NCBI GenBank assembly: GCA_018350325.1
Contig: JAEVLN010000041.1
Coordinates: forward strand, 62,001-126,000
Origin: Globodera rostochiensis
Taxonomy: Eukaryota > Nematoda > Chromadorea > Rhabditida > Heteroderidae
DNA: 64,000 bases
Direction: 5' to 3'
Under the pieces are notes generated by a model that worked only from the letters and a program-made list of their open reading frames with translations, did not search any database and was not told the DNA's origin. Positions 29,500-41,400 of this stretch are shown here, in pieces; position 1 is the stretch's first letter, and the number at the start of each line of letters is the position of its first letter. The position numbers were made by a program, and so were the translations under genes.

Positions 29500-32400
29500 T
29501 CAATAGCTTCCGAAGTTGAATTCGAACGTTTCGTGTGGCTTAGCTGCTTCATTTTCCTTGGCCTCCTCAATTAGCATTCCACCAGCAACTGCCAATTCGA
29601 CAGTTTCATCTGTTTTATTTGGATCAGTGTTCTGGGACATCACAATGCCTCCATAATTTATTGGCTTTATCGGTTTGTATGGCGAACTCTCGGGCATATT
29701 CAAGGCGCGCAGCTGAAGTCTCACAGCGCGAGTTGGATTAGAAAGATTATGAAAGGCCGGCTCCAAGAGTTCCTTTTGTCTAAAAAAAGATTTTTATAAA
29801 AGACGATTTTAAAATTCTAAGATTTACTTTTCGTCAAGTTTTTTCTCATCGCATTTTTGATTGACTGCCGGAACCTCCGCGGTTTTTTCAGTTTCATCGA
29901 CCTCCATTTTTTCGTCTTCCTGTCCTTCTGAATTTAAAAAATTGAGAATATTTCAAACGAGTATTTAGCCAACCAACGGCATCGTCTTTTTTCTTGTCGG
30001 AAGACAGCGGTTTTTTCTTAGTAATTGAGAGCACCGCTGTCTCCACCTTTTCCATCCCTTCTTTTCGTTTTTCTTCAATTGGTTGCGGGTATGCAAACAT
30101 CGATTGTTTGGCATTACAACGGAACTCCATTTTTGGCATCTTTAATTAAATTTATTATTCATAATGAATTTATTAACGAACTCTCAAGTCCTTGTTGAGG
30201 CCAATTAGACAAGTTGGACGGAAAGCCAAAGAAATGAAATGTGTCATTGAATGCCAGTACCAGTGCTGTAAAAACACAAAAATGCCCAAAACCGCCGGCA
30301 TATCGGACTGATTATTTTGATTGTGCAGCGAAAGTGTAACGTTGCGACCGCCAGCGTCCAATATTCCTTGGGCAGTGATGGCACCAAACTAACAAATAAA
30401 AGCTTAATAGCAAAACTATTACGAAAGTAACGTGCCTTAGTGATTGTGTCTTCGCCTTTTTCGCTAATCATTTTCACCAATGTTTTTCGGAAATCAACGA
30501 CTTTTGGGCATGTAGACGCAGTTTGTTGGATCAGTACAAAAGAGAGCGCGACCAATGCTCCCTGTCGGACATAGTTCTCCTTGGCTTGGAGCAACGGTTC
30601 CAACAATGCAATGACCTCCTTGACATCAAAAGCGTTTTTGTGAAAACAATTCATTACTAACTTTGTATCCACTGCCAGCACATGCAATTGCCAGTGCGAT
30701 TGCGGCTCCATACCGAATATGACCATTGAAATGTTCTGTCAGAAGTTCGGTATAATCCAAGCACTGCTGAGGGTCGCTAAATTAAAAATTTTAAAAAAAC
30801 TAGAACAAACAAACAAACAAACTTAGACAACACAAATCCGATTGCGATGGTCGCAAAACGCTTTACTCCATTGTTTGGGTCGGATGCAACTCTGCCGAGA
30901 AGTCTTTTGATCACTGACGCATTTCCAGTACCCGTGTAAGCCAAAGCCATCTAGAAATTCCGTTCTTATGGCTGTTTAATAAAATAAAAACCATGCAAAC
31001 AGCCGTTTGACGAATAATCGCCTCAGAGTGATTGTTTTCAAGTTTTCGAATCCATCTAAATTTGACATATAAACGTTTTACATAGACTATGTCTAACTCT
31101 TCGGCTTTCTCCATTGCTCCATAGGCAAGAATAGCAATTCCCGTTCGGAGTCCACGCTGAATTTTGTCGTGGTGCGTATCAAGAATGTATTGGTGCATCT
31201 CATCAAACGCCTAAATAAAATTTCCGCTTTAAGAGATGTTGATGCAAGAATTTCTTATTTCATTGAATTAAAGACAAAAAAATTCACAAAAGCACAGTCC
31301 TACCATTTGATTCATCGAGCCAGCCATGACTAATCCCATCGCGGTGCCAGCTGCTTCCCCCGATACCGCCTCGTTTTGATATAACACATCCCTCAAGTGC
31401 TCATAAACACGAATGTTGCGCGTTCCAAGTGCCGCCAACCCAAGTCCAAGACAGGCACCATGACGAACAGCACTCGTTGACGCTCGTCCAAGTTGATCCG
31501 AGAGATAGTCGATTACCGGACCTCCGTGATTGGCATGAATCAGACCTTAAGAAACTTATCATCCAACAAACAAGCCGATGGCAACCGTATGCAAACAGCG
31601 ACCCCCCTTCCTTGAAGCCAAACTGGTCTTGATCTCCTTTCGGAAGATAGGGATCCAAAAGCTTCTTAGCATCCCGCTCATGTCCCTAAAACCAAAGTAA
31701 GCGTTTGGACGCTAAACATGTCTGCCTTGTGAATGAGTCCAAGAGATGCAACGGCGTTAAACTTGTTCCAATTGGTCGCCTTCGAGATCCAATCCATGTT
31801 TTCCCTAAAATTTTAATTTGAGTGTCCAATCCAAGTTTTCCCTAAAATTTGAATTAAGTGTTGTAATAGATTTTTGCCTTAAAAAATCGTCACAAGTTGT
31901 CCCGCAGTGCATCAATCCGTTAGCAATCACAACTGCGTTGTTCGTACAGTTCACACGCGAGGAATCTTTGAGCTGTTTCAATATCAGCATATCAGTGTGG
32001 TTGTTCTTTATAAGAAACTGCATGTGATGCTTAATTGTCTCCTCGCCGCCCAGAATTCGCTCAAGATTTTCCCGTTCAAGTGTTTGCGGATTTGCGTCTG
32101 CATTTTGGTCCTCGACAGGTGGGTTAACCGGGAAGAGGTGAGACTTCAGTTGTTGCAAAAATTCTTGTGGTGCGTTCTCATTTAAATCAAAAGCCAACTG
32201 ATATGCCATCAATACGTTCTGAAAAAACAAACATCTGAGGTCTTCTAACACTCTCAGACCTGTGCGATAAGGCGGTTCAGAATTTCAGCCATTGACTGAG
32301 ACTGTCCGAGTTTAATCAAACACTAAAAATCATAAAAGAACAAAAAACGATAGATTATGGCAATATTAACCTGCGATATGGCAAAATAATTTGGCTCCCT

Positions 32401-33157
32401 CTGCCCTTCCAGAAAACGATAGATCAATCCAAGCACTTGGTCTTGGAACTCGATGTTCAGATGAGATTTGTGCAATTTGTTCAGCGTGTCCATAAGAATT
32501 GTTGTTGTATTTCCGCCCTCATTTGAAACGGCCTTAACAGTCGCCTCAATCATGTCAATTCGTCGGGTGTCTAAGGCAAGTCCAACAACGAGAGAATAAT
32601 CCTTCAGCTCGAGATTTTGATGGAAAATTCGATTAACCAAAACGTCAAGTCCACTGAGTTCGGTACCATGCGAAATTCGAATGTGCTTGTAGGTATCCAG
32701 AGCCTGTCTTATTATCGTGCTCACGTACTGAAACGACAAATAAACAGAATAATCCGATTCAGTAGGGGCTATAGATTAAACATGCCAATGAATCATGTCC
32801 TTTGAAATCCTCTGCATGCGGCACAAGTTGAAACTCATTGCCAGAAGCCAAAGCATATTCCAAAGCCAGATTGTACTGCTCAAGACAGTAATGAGTCTTG
32901 GAACAAAGAAGGGCAGCTTTGAAACGTCCAGAAAATTCAGCGGTAGATGCAAGCTTTTGCAAAGTGCCGATATGTCGAGCCATTTCAAACCACGTTGCCG
33001 TAATCACACTCCAGTCATCCAAATTTTCGGTGATAAAGTACTTCTCCGTGTCTGAAGTGCTACGAATTCCAAGCTTGACAAGAAATGGTGCAGCAGTTGT
33101 GTAATTGCCAGCATGGATCCGCTGCTTCCAGAATTGCATTAGATAAACATCGGCCAT
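29500..33157 (-). CDS. rpn-2: 26S proteasome regulatory subunit RPN2/PSMD1
   Basis: Scaffold subunit of the proteasome 19S base. Reading from 33157: N-terminal helical region with [20 protein letters not shown] (about 32900), then [11 protein letters not shown] and [16 protein letters not shown] (32600), [19 protein letters not shown] (32200), [20 protein letters not shown] (32000), [18 protein letters not shown] (31900), and the PC repeat toroid (31640-30250: [12 protein letters not shown] repeats; [19 protein letters not shown] at 30560). Then [13 protein letters not shown] (30340), [18 protein letters not shown] (30210), a Lys-rich linker, and the C-terminal domain [20 protein letters not shown] (29690), ending [10 protein letters not shown]. 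It covers the whole PSMD1 order. The first 50 residues do not resemble the usual N-terminus. It is more divergent than expected for such a conserved subunit. Confidence 0.9.
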
Positions 33158-33428
33158 TGTAATCTTTTTTTACTCGAGAATCTGAAATTTAAATTTAAAT
33201 TGGCCGGACGTCGGATTTTTAGGCTGCGCAACGGACTTGCTCTAATATGTACTATATGTATAAAGTCAATGAAAAATCGTTTAAAAATTGTTTTTAGTGG
33301 CATTTGCAAAAATGGTGAAACAGGAATGAAAAAACGAAAAGAAAAAGTGATGATTTTAATTCTGCTTTTATGATTCACCAAAAAATGAGTCCCAACTTGC
33401 GACTCCCAATTGGCTTTAGGGAACGGCC

Positions 33429-34157
33429 CAATTGAGTCTGCCAACTGAGTCTGGGCTAACTGAGTCTGGCCGACTGAGTCTGGTGCCAACTGAGTCTGTC
33501 AACTGAGTCTGGTTGGCAGGAAAAAATTTTTAAACCTAAATCTTGTGAAATAAAAAATCAAGAAACATATCCCAAAAAAAAATATCTTTCAAACAAAAAA
33601 TGGTAATGGTGTCTTATATTGTTCCCCGAATTTTTTTTTTAAAATCAGTTTTATGTAATTCTGAGAAGTACTCCGGGGTTATCGAGGTCGCTGATCACGA
33701 ATATGACATCAGATTTATCATTTGACATCATCCAATCTATGATTTCAACATTTATGATTTTTTGAAAAATTTCTATTTGTTATCCGTTTTCACATTAATA
33801 GGCCTAAGCCTAAGCCTAACAAACCCCAAGCCAGGGTGGCTTAGGCCTAAGCCTAACGAACCCCAAGTACCATTTTTTGGGCGACCATCAATATGCCATG
33901 CAGAATCAAAACCCTGAAAGAATAACCGATTTTCTTGCCAAAATTTCCAAAAAATTATTACATGAAGAATGGAATCAATGATTGTTTTATTTAGTTTTTG
34001 TTGTTGAATATGTTATGTTTGTTTGCTTTAATTTTTGTTTAAGAAAGTTTTATATTTTAGATTGCTTGACTTTTTATTTTACAAGATTTAAGTTTAAAAA
34101 TTTTTTCCTGCCAACCAGACTCAGTTGGCCACCAGACTCAGTTGGCCAGACTCAGTC
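33429..34157. mobile_element. Foldback-type element with long inverted repeats
   Basis: Left arm (33429-33570) and right arm (about 34050-34157) are inverted copies: each has several tandem copies of CCAACTGAGTCTGG-like words, then GGTTGGCAGGAAAAAATTTT, then a diverging AT-rich part (AAATCTTGT, AATCAAG). The 500-bp centre has no transposase-like frame. Tandem subrepeats within terminal inverted repeats are typical of foldback elements. No clear target duplication was found. Confidence 0.75.
33801..33867. repeat. Interstitial telomere-like repeats (GCCTAA)n
   Basis: Two blocks of (GCCTAA)2-3, the complement of the nematode telomere unit TTAGGC, lie inside the foldback element. They are separated by ACAAACCCCAAGCCAGGGTG, and both blocks run into CTAAC(A/G)AACCCCAAG. 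A related word (AAGCCTAACGAACCC) occurs near 60127. Confidence 0.7.
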
Positions 34158-34695
34158 GTCCCCTACCGTTGGCTTTACGTTGAATTTTTGCACGGAAATC
34201 TTGCGGGAACAGCGAAGTTTTTGAAACCCAAAAAGCTTTTGATGCGTGAATTTGGCACAATGGATGGGGGGAATTCCGTTCGTTTTTCCGCTGTTATTGG
34301 CCATTTTCCATTATTAGATCCCCCAGGCGACCGATATTCTCGTCGAGATTTTTTGAGATTCTCGATCGACGAAATTTTTTTCAGTGATCTCGAGCTTAAA
34401 ATTGTTCCCGTTTTCCGCTTATTCAATATAGATCCGCCATCCCTATTTGGCTCTACCTGCGCAGGGATTAAAAACACGCGTGGAGCGAGCCCGCGAGATG
34501 ACTTCGTCGCGACATAGGTAAATCAAACATTTTCATAATAATACTTCGGGTCCGGGGTTGGGATTGGTCTAAATGGAGGTCAGATTCGGATTCTATGCCC
34601 CCGAAACCCGGCAGAAACACTTTCCGAGGGGTTTCTAACCAATGTTTAAAAATGCATCCATAAAAAATGTTCTAATCTATTCATTTTTAACTCAG
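34158..34695. other. 5' region of rme-4
   Basis: Probably contains the promoter and unrecognised first exon of the DENN gene that follows. A 35-bp word here (34361-34395) reappears inverted beyond the 3' end of that gene. No exon could be fixed. Confidence 0.4.
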
Positions 34696-37374
34696 ATTAG
34701 ACAACGCTACGATTTTTGATGTTTGCTGCGAGATCGAATCTGCGGTTGATTTGGAACCTAACAAAAAGGATACAAAAACAAAGGCATTTATTTTAATTAG
34801 ATACCCGAAGCTTATAACCAAAAATTATATATATTTTATTGGTTTTCAGGTGCTTTATCCCCCGGAGTTTTCCGATGAAAATACACTTCGTTCAATAAAG
34901 CAATTTTGTTTCCCAATGAGTAGTAACTTGAGGTATATTCGAATTGGAATTGGAAAATAGGGAATGAATTTGTGATTGGCATAAGTGAGACTGAATTTCG
35001 TTTGAGGTTTTTTTTGCTTTAGGCATGACCTTTTGATAATGGCCTGAACTCTAATTTGTTTAAATTCTGACTGGGTCCAAACAAGTTCAGCTCTTAGTGC
35101 ATTAAGAAGGGCATGGTTAAGGGCTTGCGCTCTCTCGTCATTTTTCTTTTTAAGGAGTGAAAATGAAGCCGTCCAACTCTTTACATTTGTCTTAACCGAT
35201 GCGCAATCGCTGCACTCTTTCGGGTTTTGCAGATACACTCCGCGTACAAATTCATGTTTTTGCATCTTGAGGTAATTGTTGATTCATTTAACGTAATTTG
35301 ATTGTTCAGTGGGTTTCTTTGGGTCAATTTTTTCTACAAACTTCTAAACACCATTTCGTGTGTCTTCAATAATGGAAACGTAAGAATTAAATTAATCTTT
35401 TGCGTCAACTTTTTATTCATAGTCAAACGATGTCGAATTGTTGCTGACCAATGCATACCATCTGGATATTCCTGAACCTGGTGCCAAATTGCAATTGAAT
35501 GCTTGTTCCGAGATCGGTGTTTGTACTTTTTAATCTTCGTCTGCGATATGAAACAAAATTAAGAGATTTTCTGAACGAATTCCCGACTCATCACGACTAC
35601 CAACGCTGAGGGAAGACAAATTTTTGCTCGAATTTTTTAACGCTGTCAATGAGAAGCAAATGATACATCTTTACGCATCGTATTTACTACACCTTCTTTT
35701 TATTATAAATAAATTCATTTCTTTTAGGTTACTCAAGGAAAGGAGGATCATTTTCACAGCTACAAAACTCAGCCAACTTTCAGCTTGCGTTTTTAGCATT
35801 TCCAAGTTGTTTTACCCATTCAATTGGTAAGTTTTTGAGAATAAATTGCCTCAGCCCCCCCCCCCAAGACTCGAACGCAGTGTTTTTGGGTGATCTTAAA
35901 GTTGACAGGTCCCACAAAAAAAAGGCAATTATCTTGTTTGTGGGACTTGTAAACTTTAAGAGATAATGGTTTTGGCCAATTTCGAGTCTGGGGCCTATGA
36001 AGGAAATTTAGCATTGTTTGCCTGTTTCGTCTAAACGAACAAATTTTTATTAATTCAGGCAAAATTTGTTTATTCCGATTCTGCCTTATGGTTTGACTGA
36101 TATGCTAATGTGAGTGGGTCTTTTTGAATTCTATTTTTTAATTGTTTAGGGCTCCGATGCCATATTTAATCGGTGTTCCAAAGGAAACATTTCGAGGACA
36201 AAATAAAACAGAACTTGGTGATGTTGTTCTAATGGACATGGATGAGAAAATTATGACTTCTCCATACGATGACAAACTGCCGTTGGATGCGTACAATTTT
36301 TTACGAACTCGTCTGAAGTTCTCCAGCGATGTTTTTCTTTCTGATTCGTTGTCAAGGGCATTTATGCAGACGAATGTATTAATATTCGGCAACTACATTT
36401 CCGGATTTGTCATCGGTGCGTTGATTCCTTTTTGGATTTTTCATAGTTTTATTGCCTTCGATAGATTCGCGAGGCACCTACAGCTGGGACAGGAAGTTAT
36501 TTGTCGACAAGCAGCGTTCGGGTCTTCGGCCGTTTCTGTCATCCTTAATTGGAAAAGATGGAGTGCAGTATTTCGAGAGGTTTATTGAAGAACGACTGTC
36601 CGAATTGAATGGGAGCAAACCTCTCATTGATGAATTTGAAAGGGAGGCTCAAGCTATGGGAGTTCGAGGGCAATTGGACAAAAACAGCGTTGTCATGGTA
36701 AGCTTATTTAAGCACACTGATGTATCTCACTGTATAAATCAAGACAACGGATGTGCTGCAACAGGCCGTTTCTTCTGTAATTTAGCCAGATTTAAATATT
36801 TATTTATAATTTTTTTTTCAAGGTTAAGGAGAATGCAAATGACGTAATCGGAGCTTTAAAAGAGCAAATCCATTCGTTATCAGTGAGTTAGCATTTAACG
36901 GCAAGAATCCTTTGTATACAGGTCAGAAACAAGTTGAATCCTAAGCCCAGACGAGAGAAGGGAGAGGAGCCCAACACTTCCGCTAGCAATAAGATGAGGA
37001 GACCGAGCTCATCTGTTGCTCGTTCGAGGTCGAAATGCAAGCACAGATTAGACCCTCTGACGGTCGACACTTCTCAGTTTGACTTGGATAAACTGTCGCA
37101 CCCATCCAAAACTCGTTCTGTTTCCCCTCCATCAATAGAAAGTTCCCACTCCGTCGGTGATCTCATTGACTTGTCCGATGCTTCTCAAAATAATCCACCT
37201 ATTACAAGCAACATCTATTCTAGTCCAAATCTTCATCAATTTGATCCTCTGCCTCTAAAGGCTGACCATAATTCTATTGGTAAATCGTCATCTTCTACTT
37301 CTTCCGCTTTAAATCTCACAACAACAACATCCGTTGTAAACAATCGCAGAGGCAACTGGGAAACTTTTGAATAA
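34696..37374 (+). CDS. rme-4: DENN-domain Rab35 GEF, RME-4/DENND1 type (5' incomplete)
   Basis: Exchange factor for RAB-35 in endocytic receptor recycling. uDENN: FDVCCEIES, VLYPPEFSDENTLRSIKQFC FPM (34696-34937), FTFVLTD, FGFCRYTPRTNSCFCIL (35155-35271), WVNFFYKLLN (35310-35379), HLDIPEPGAKLQL (from 35424). cDENN: LLEFFNAVNEKQMIHLYAS (35625), LLKERRIIFTATKLSQLSAC (35730), LFYPFNWQ, PILPYGLTDML, APMPYLIGVP (36157). dDENN: TRLKFSSDVFLSDSLSRAF (36310), LIGKDGVQYFERFIEERL (36550). The C-terminal tail (36930-37374) is Ser/Pro-rich and ends NRRGNWETFE. Motif order and wording match connecdenn proteins. A start codon was not located. One intron (about 34785-34850) has no GT and may begin with GC. 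Confidence 0.9.
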
Positions 37375-38437
37375 AATTTTGATAGTTGTCTTAAATCTTA
37401 ATTCATGGAATAGTTGTTGACCAATAAGGGAACATAATTTTTTAAAGATCGGTAGCTTTTTTTCGTGCATTAAATGATATAGCATAGTGTTTAGAAAGTT
37501 AGCAGAAATCTGGCCGTTAAAAAAATTCCATCGTTCGAACTTCGAAGTGCGACCTCGATTTCGAAGGAAAAGGGTGAGAGAGAACGCCAAAAGAAGAGAA
37601 CGGTTAGAGAAAGAAAGGAAAAAGCGATATATAGTGCATGGTTCTTCTTTGCATCCAGTGGAGTGGTGGCGCTTATCTTAGAGATCCAAATAGTTGATGT
37701 GTAGCACCTTTACAAAGTTCGAAGTTTTTTAACTCTTCTAAAATTAAACAAAAAAACAATATTGACTAGAGATTGGACTTAAGGACCGATCGAGATCACT
37801 GAAAAATCGCTAAAAATTCGTCGATCGAGATACCAATTCAAGTGTTCAGCGGCTTTCTCGATTCTTTCCTTCCGAATCCAACCAGCAATTCATTAGACCA
37901 AGAATGAATATATTAGATGTGGTAGGGCGAATGAGTGCTTTCTTCGTCTTCGCGGCTCCTCTCCCTATTAGCATCGCATCTGTTTGTTGCGGGAGGAAAC
38001 CTCCCAATCCCATTGACTATCGTACGCTTGGCTAGCCAGAGGCAGAGAGAGACATGGACACACGCCATAGGAAGGATGAATGAATGAATTCAATGATGAA
38101 AGAAGGAAATGGTAGTCGCATTGCAGTAGGGAAGGTGGTGACAAAACCCCGATTCCCTTGGGTTATATAGTATTTGTCAGCGAGAAAGTGTATGCGGGCG
38201 GACGGTGGATGGATGGATGGAATTAATTACATGAATTTGCAAAAATTAACTAAATATTCTTTGTCAGTTCTTTCCTTGATGACGTACGCAAAGAAAGGAT
38301 AACCTGCTATGGGTGAATGAAGCGACTTGATTATTATGTGGATTATTGCTCTTTTCTGGGCTCTTTCATTATCAAATTTGGTTCATCCAGGTTTCTTTCT
38401 TTCATTGGTTGCAAGCTGATAACTTTCACATTGACAG
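37375..38437. other. Spacer between rme-4 and the first visible sax-3 Ig exon
   Basis: AT-rich, with no exon I can support. It should contain the 3'UTR of rme-4 and perhaps the signal-peptide exon of sax-3. The inverted partner of a word upstream of rme-4 lies at 37787-37828. A short (GGAT)n run is at 38200-38220. Confidence 0.4.
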
Positions 38438-41400
38438 GTTCGCCACCAACAATATCTGAACATCCTCTCGATATTTTGGTTGTGAAAGACGATCCAGCAA
38501 CGCTGAGGTTTCCAACTCCAATTAGCTTCTTTTTTCAGCTTTTCATATGCTGATACGAATTATTTCAAGGTGTGGTGTGACCGGAAGTGACGTTGAAATA
38601 AATTGGTACAAAGACTCGGAACCGGTCCGTGTTGGCAATGGACATCGATTGCTTCTTCCGAATGGTTCTTTGTTTCTGCTAAAAGTCAACAACGGTACAA
38701 TTTCTGGCCTTTTTTGTCTAAACTAAATTTTTCCAGGCGGCACGGATTCCGATGCTGGAGTGTATTATTGCGTTGCACAAAATAAATTTGGAGAAGTTCG
38801 TTCACAGGAAGCCAATCTGCGAGTTGCGATGCTTCGTGATGACTTTAGGTTAAATCCGCACGCCGTTCAGGTTTTTAAATTTAATTTAAACCAAAAAAAA
38901 AAACTATTGTAAAAGACCCTCACTGGCAATCGTGTGAGTCTCGAGTGCACGCCGCCAAAAGGAATTCCAGAACCATTGTTAACATGGAGGAAAGATGACC
39001 GAGAGTTGAACATGCATGAAGATAAAAAGTACCATCAAAGCCCAGATGGCACGCTTGTCGTCGAAAATGTCCTTAAAAACAATTGGTTGCACGTTAAATA
39101 CAAAAGAAATTTTAGGCACAACGCGCTGATGCGGGCTTTTATCAGTGTGTCGCAGAGAATTTGGTAAAAAATATTTCTGGATTTAATTCACATGCTTTTA
39201 TTTACTGTTGAAGGTCGGTGTACGTGTTTCAAAGCCAGCCAAACTTTCGGTTTTTGATAAACCAATCTTTTTGGTAGTGATTTAATATGCGTAATTAATT
39301 CGGCGGGATCCGTGAAATTTGTGTTTAAGGCTGAGCCCAAAAATGTGGTAGCGGAGCTGAATTCATCGGCACATTTTGATTGTCGCGTTGTTGGCGAAGT
39401 ATTTTTTTATTGGATCAGAATGATAATCATTTTATGGGATTTAGCCCATGCCGAGCATTTCGTGGAAAAAACTGAACGGACAAATGCCATTGGGGCGCGC
39501 TTATGTGGCCAAAGACAGAGGAGGACTTAAAATTGATAAGTTAGTGTGTATTTTTGCTCAATGAACGTAACTGTTGTTAGAATTCAACTGGAGGATGCGG
39601 GGGAGTATGTTTGCCATGCCAAGAATTCCGTGGGAACTATTGAATCCAGTGCCAAATTACTTGTCAACGCTCCTCCAATATTCACAAAAATGCCACAAAA
39701 TTTGCGGTTAAACCAGGGCAGAACAGCTGTGTTTGAATGTGAGGCTATTGGGCAGCCTGCGCCAGGCATATTTTGGAGCAAAGAAGGGGATCAGGTGAAT
39801 TCGGAAATATTTCATTTTTGCCAATTTTCTTTTCCTTTCAGCTCTTTACTTTTTTTTCTGGCCTCGTCTCCTTCGATGGTCGAATTCAAGTTACCACGGA
39901 AGGTCGTCTGATAATTGACAACATCCGGCAATTAGACCAGGGAAATTATGTTTGCGCTGCCGTAAACTCTGCTGGTTCAACACTGGCGAAGGCGTCTCTA
40001 GGAATTATAAATGACGGTTCGGGTTTAATTAGATAAAAGGCTAACATTAATTTTAACTATTTCTTTTGGTTTGGTCATATTTATGTAGTTATAGGACCCT
40101 TTTACGATTATTTTTGTGTGTTGTGCATTTATTGCGTTGTCGATTATAAACGAATTAGGTCTTTTATGCAAAAGGATAGCCTAATTCAGACGACGTCGGG
40201 TTTGAGATTGTTGTGATTCGGGAACGAAAACCCCGCAAATTCCCAAAATGTTTTGATAACGGTTTTCTAACATCTTTAATTCTGCCCGGGTCATGCCATT
40301 GTGTGATAGTCTCAAAATATTGATGCTAAATGAAAAAGCGATAAAACTCCGTTTTAGATGGTCTTTCAAAACATTTTCGGCCAACTCATACAGCTGCAGA
40401 TTCCTTTTTTAATGAGGTTTTGTTGCTGGCTTACTTCCATAACCGTTGTCCTTCCTTTTGTCCTTCATTCTTTGCTCGTCCGTTGTCTTTTCATATACCG
40501 CCCATTGTGAAGCGAAATTTGAGCCAAATCTATTCTCGTTCAATTCTAAATTCTTTTTCCGAACGGTAATCCGGTCACAATCTGTTGACTTCCTTTTTGA
40601 CAAGAGAATAACGATTTTCATAAAGGTTTCATCTGAATTGTAAGCCATTCTCTATTCAGGCAGAATAACGTTAAAAATATTTTGTTTTTTCTTTGACCTT
40701 TGAGAAATAGGCAAAATATATTTTTAGTAATATTGATTTTGTTATTGTTTCTAATCTTGCAATCTGACTTCTTTTATATGTAAATCTCCAATATATTTTT
40801 CTTTCCGTTGTTTACACACTTTTCCCATTTAAAGACAAACGCAAATAATGGCCAGGATAATTATTTTTACTCTGTTCTTATACTTTTTTAAGATTATATG
40901 TTTCACTTTTTGTGCAAATCTAAGCATTTTTGTTTTGTCTATTACGTCCAAGACAATTTTTGGCAATTTTAAATTGAATGTAAATTCAGTGGTGAATTTT
41001 TACATAAATAGCGTCTAAACGCCCAATCAAACTCATTGTGCCTTTTGTACCACTGCCGTCACATCAATCAAACCGGACAGAACCACAAATGGGAGGAGAA
41101 CAGCAGAGAATTTTTGTTGCCTAAATTCTCCATTCGATGTTAATCCTCTCTCTGTGCTGGTCCACCGACCCGTCCCTTGATGAATGTGGCGGGGCGAAGG
41201 AAAGGCATGCAAAATGGTCATGGGCGACCGGGGATGGTCGACGAATGACCAAAAGGGGTGGGAGGCTTGTGGGAGGGGAGATCATCTCTAGAGTGGGGAT
41301 AAATTTCCACTCCACTCATCAGCCTCATCTCTCCCCTCACTGAGCCCTTCTTGCAAGAATGTAATTTACTCGGGGAGGTCTTTTGACTCACTTTGAAGTG

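Noticed and set aside
34855..35265. 136-codon minus-strand frame with ordinary amino-acid content
   Set aside because: The plus strand here encodes conserved uDENN exons of rme-4 (FTFVLTD, FGFCR). The minus frame is their shadow.
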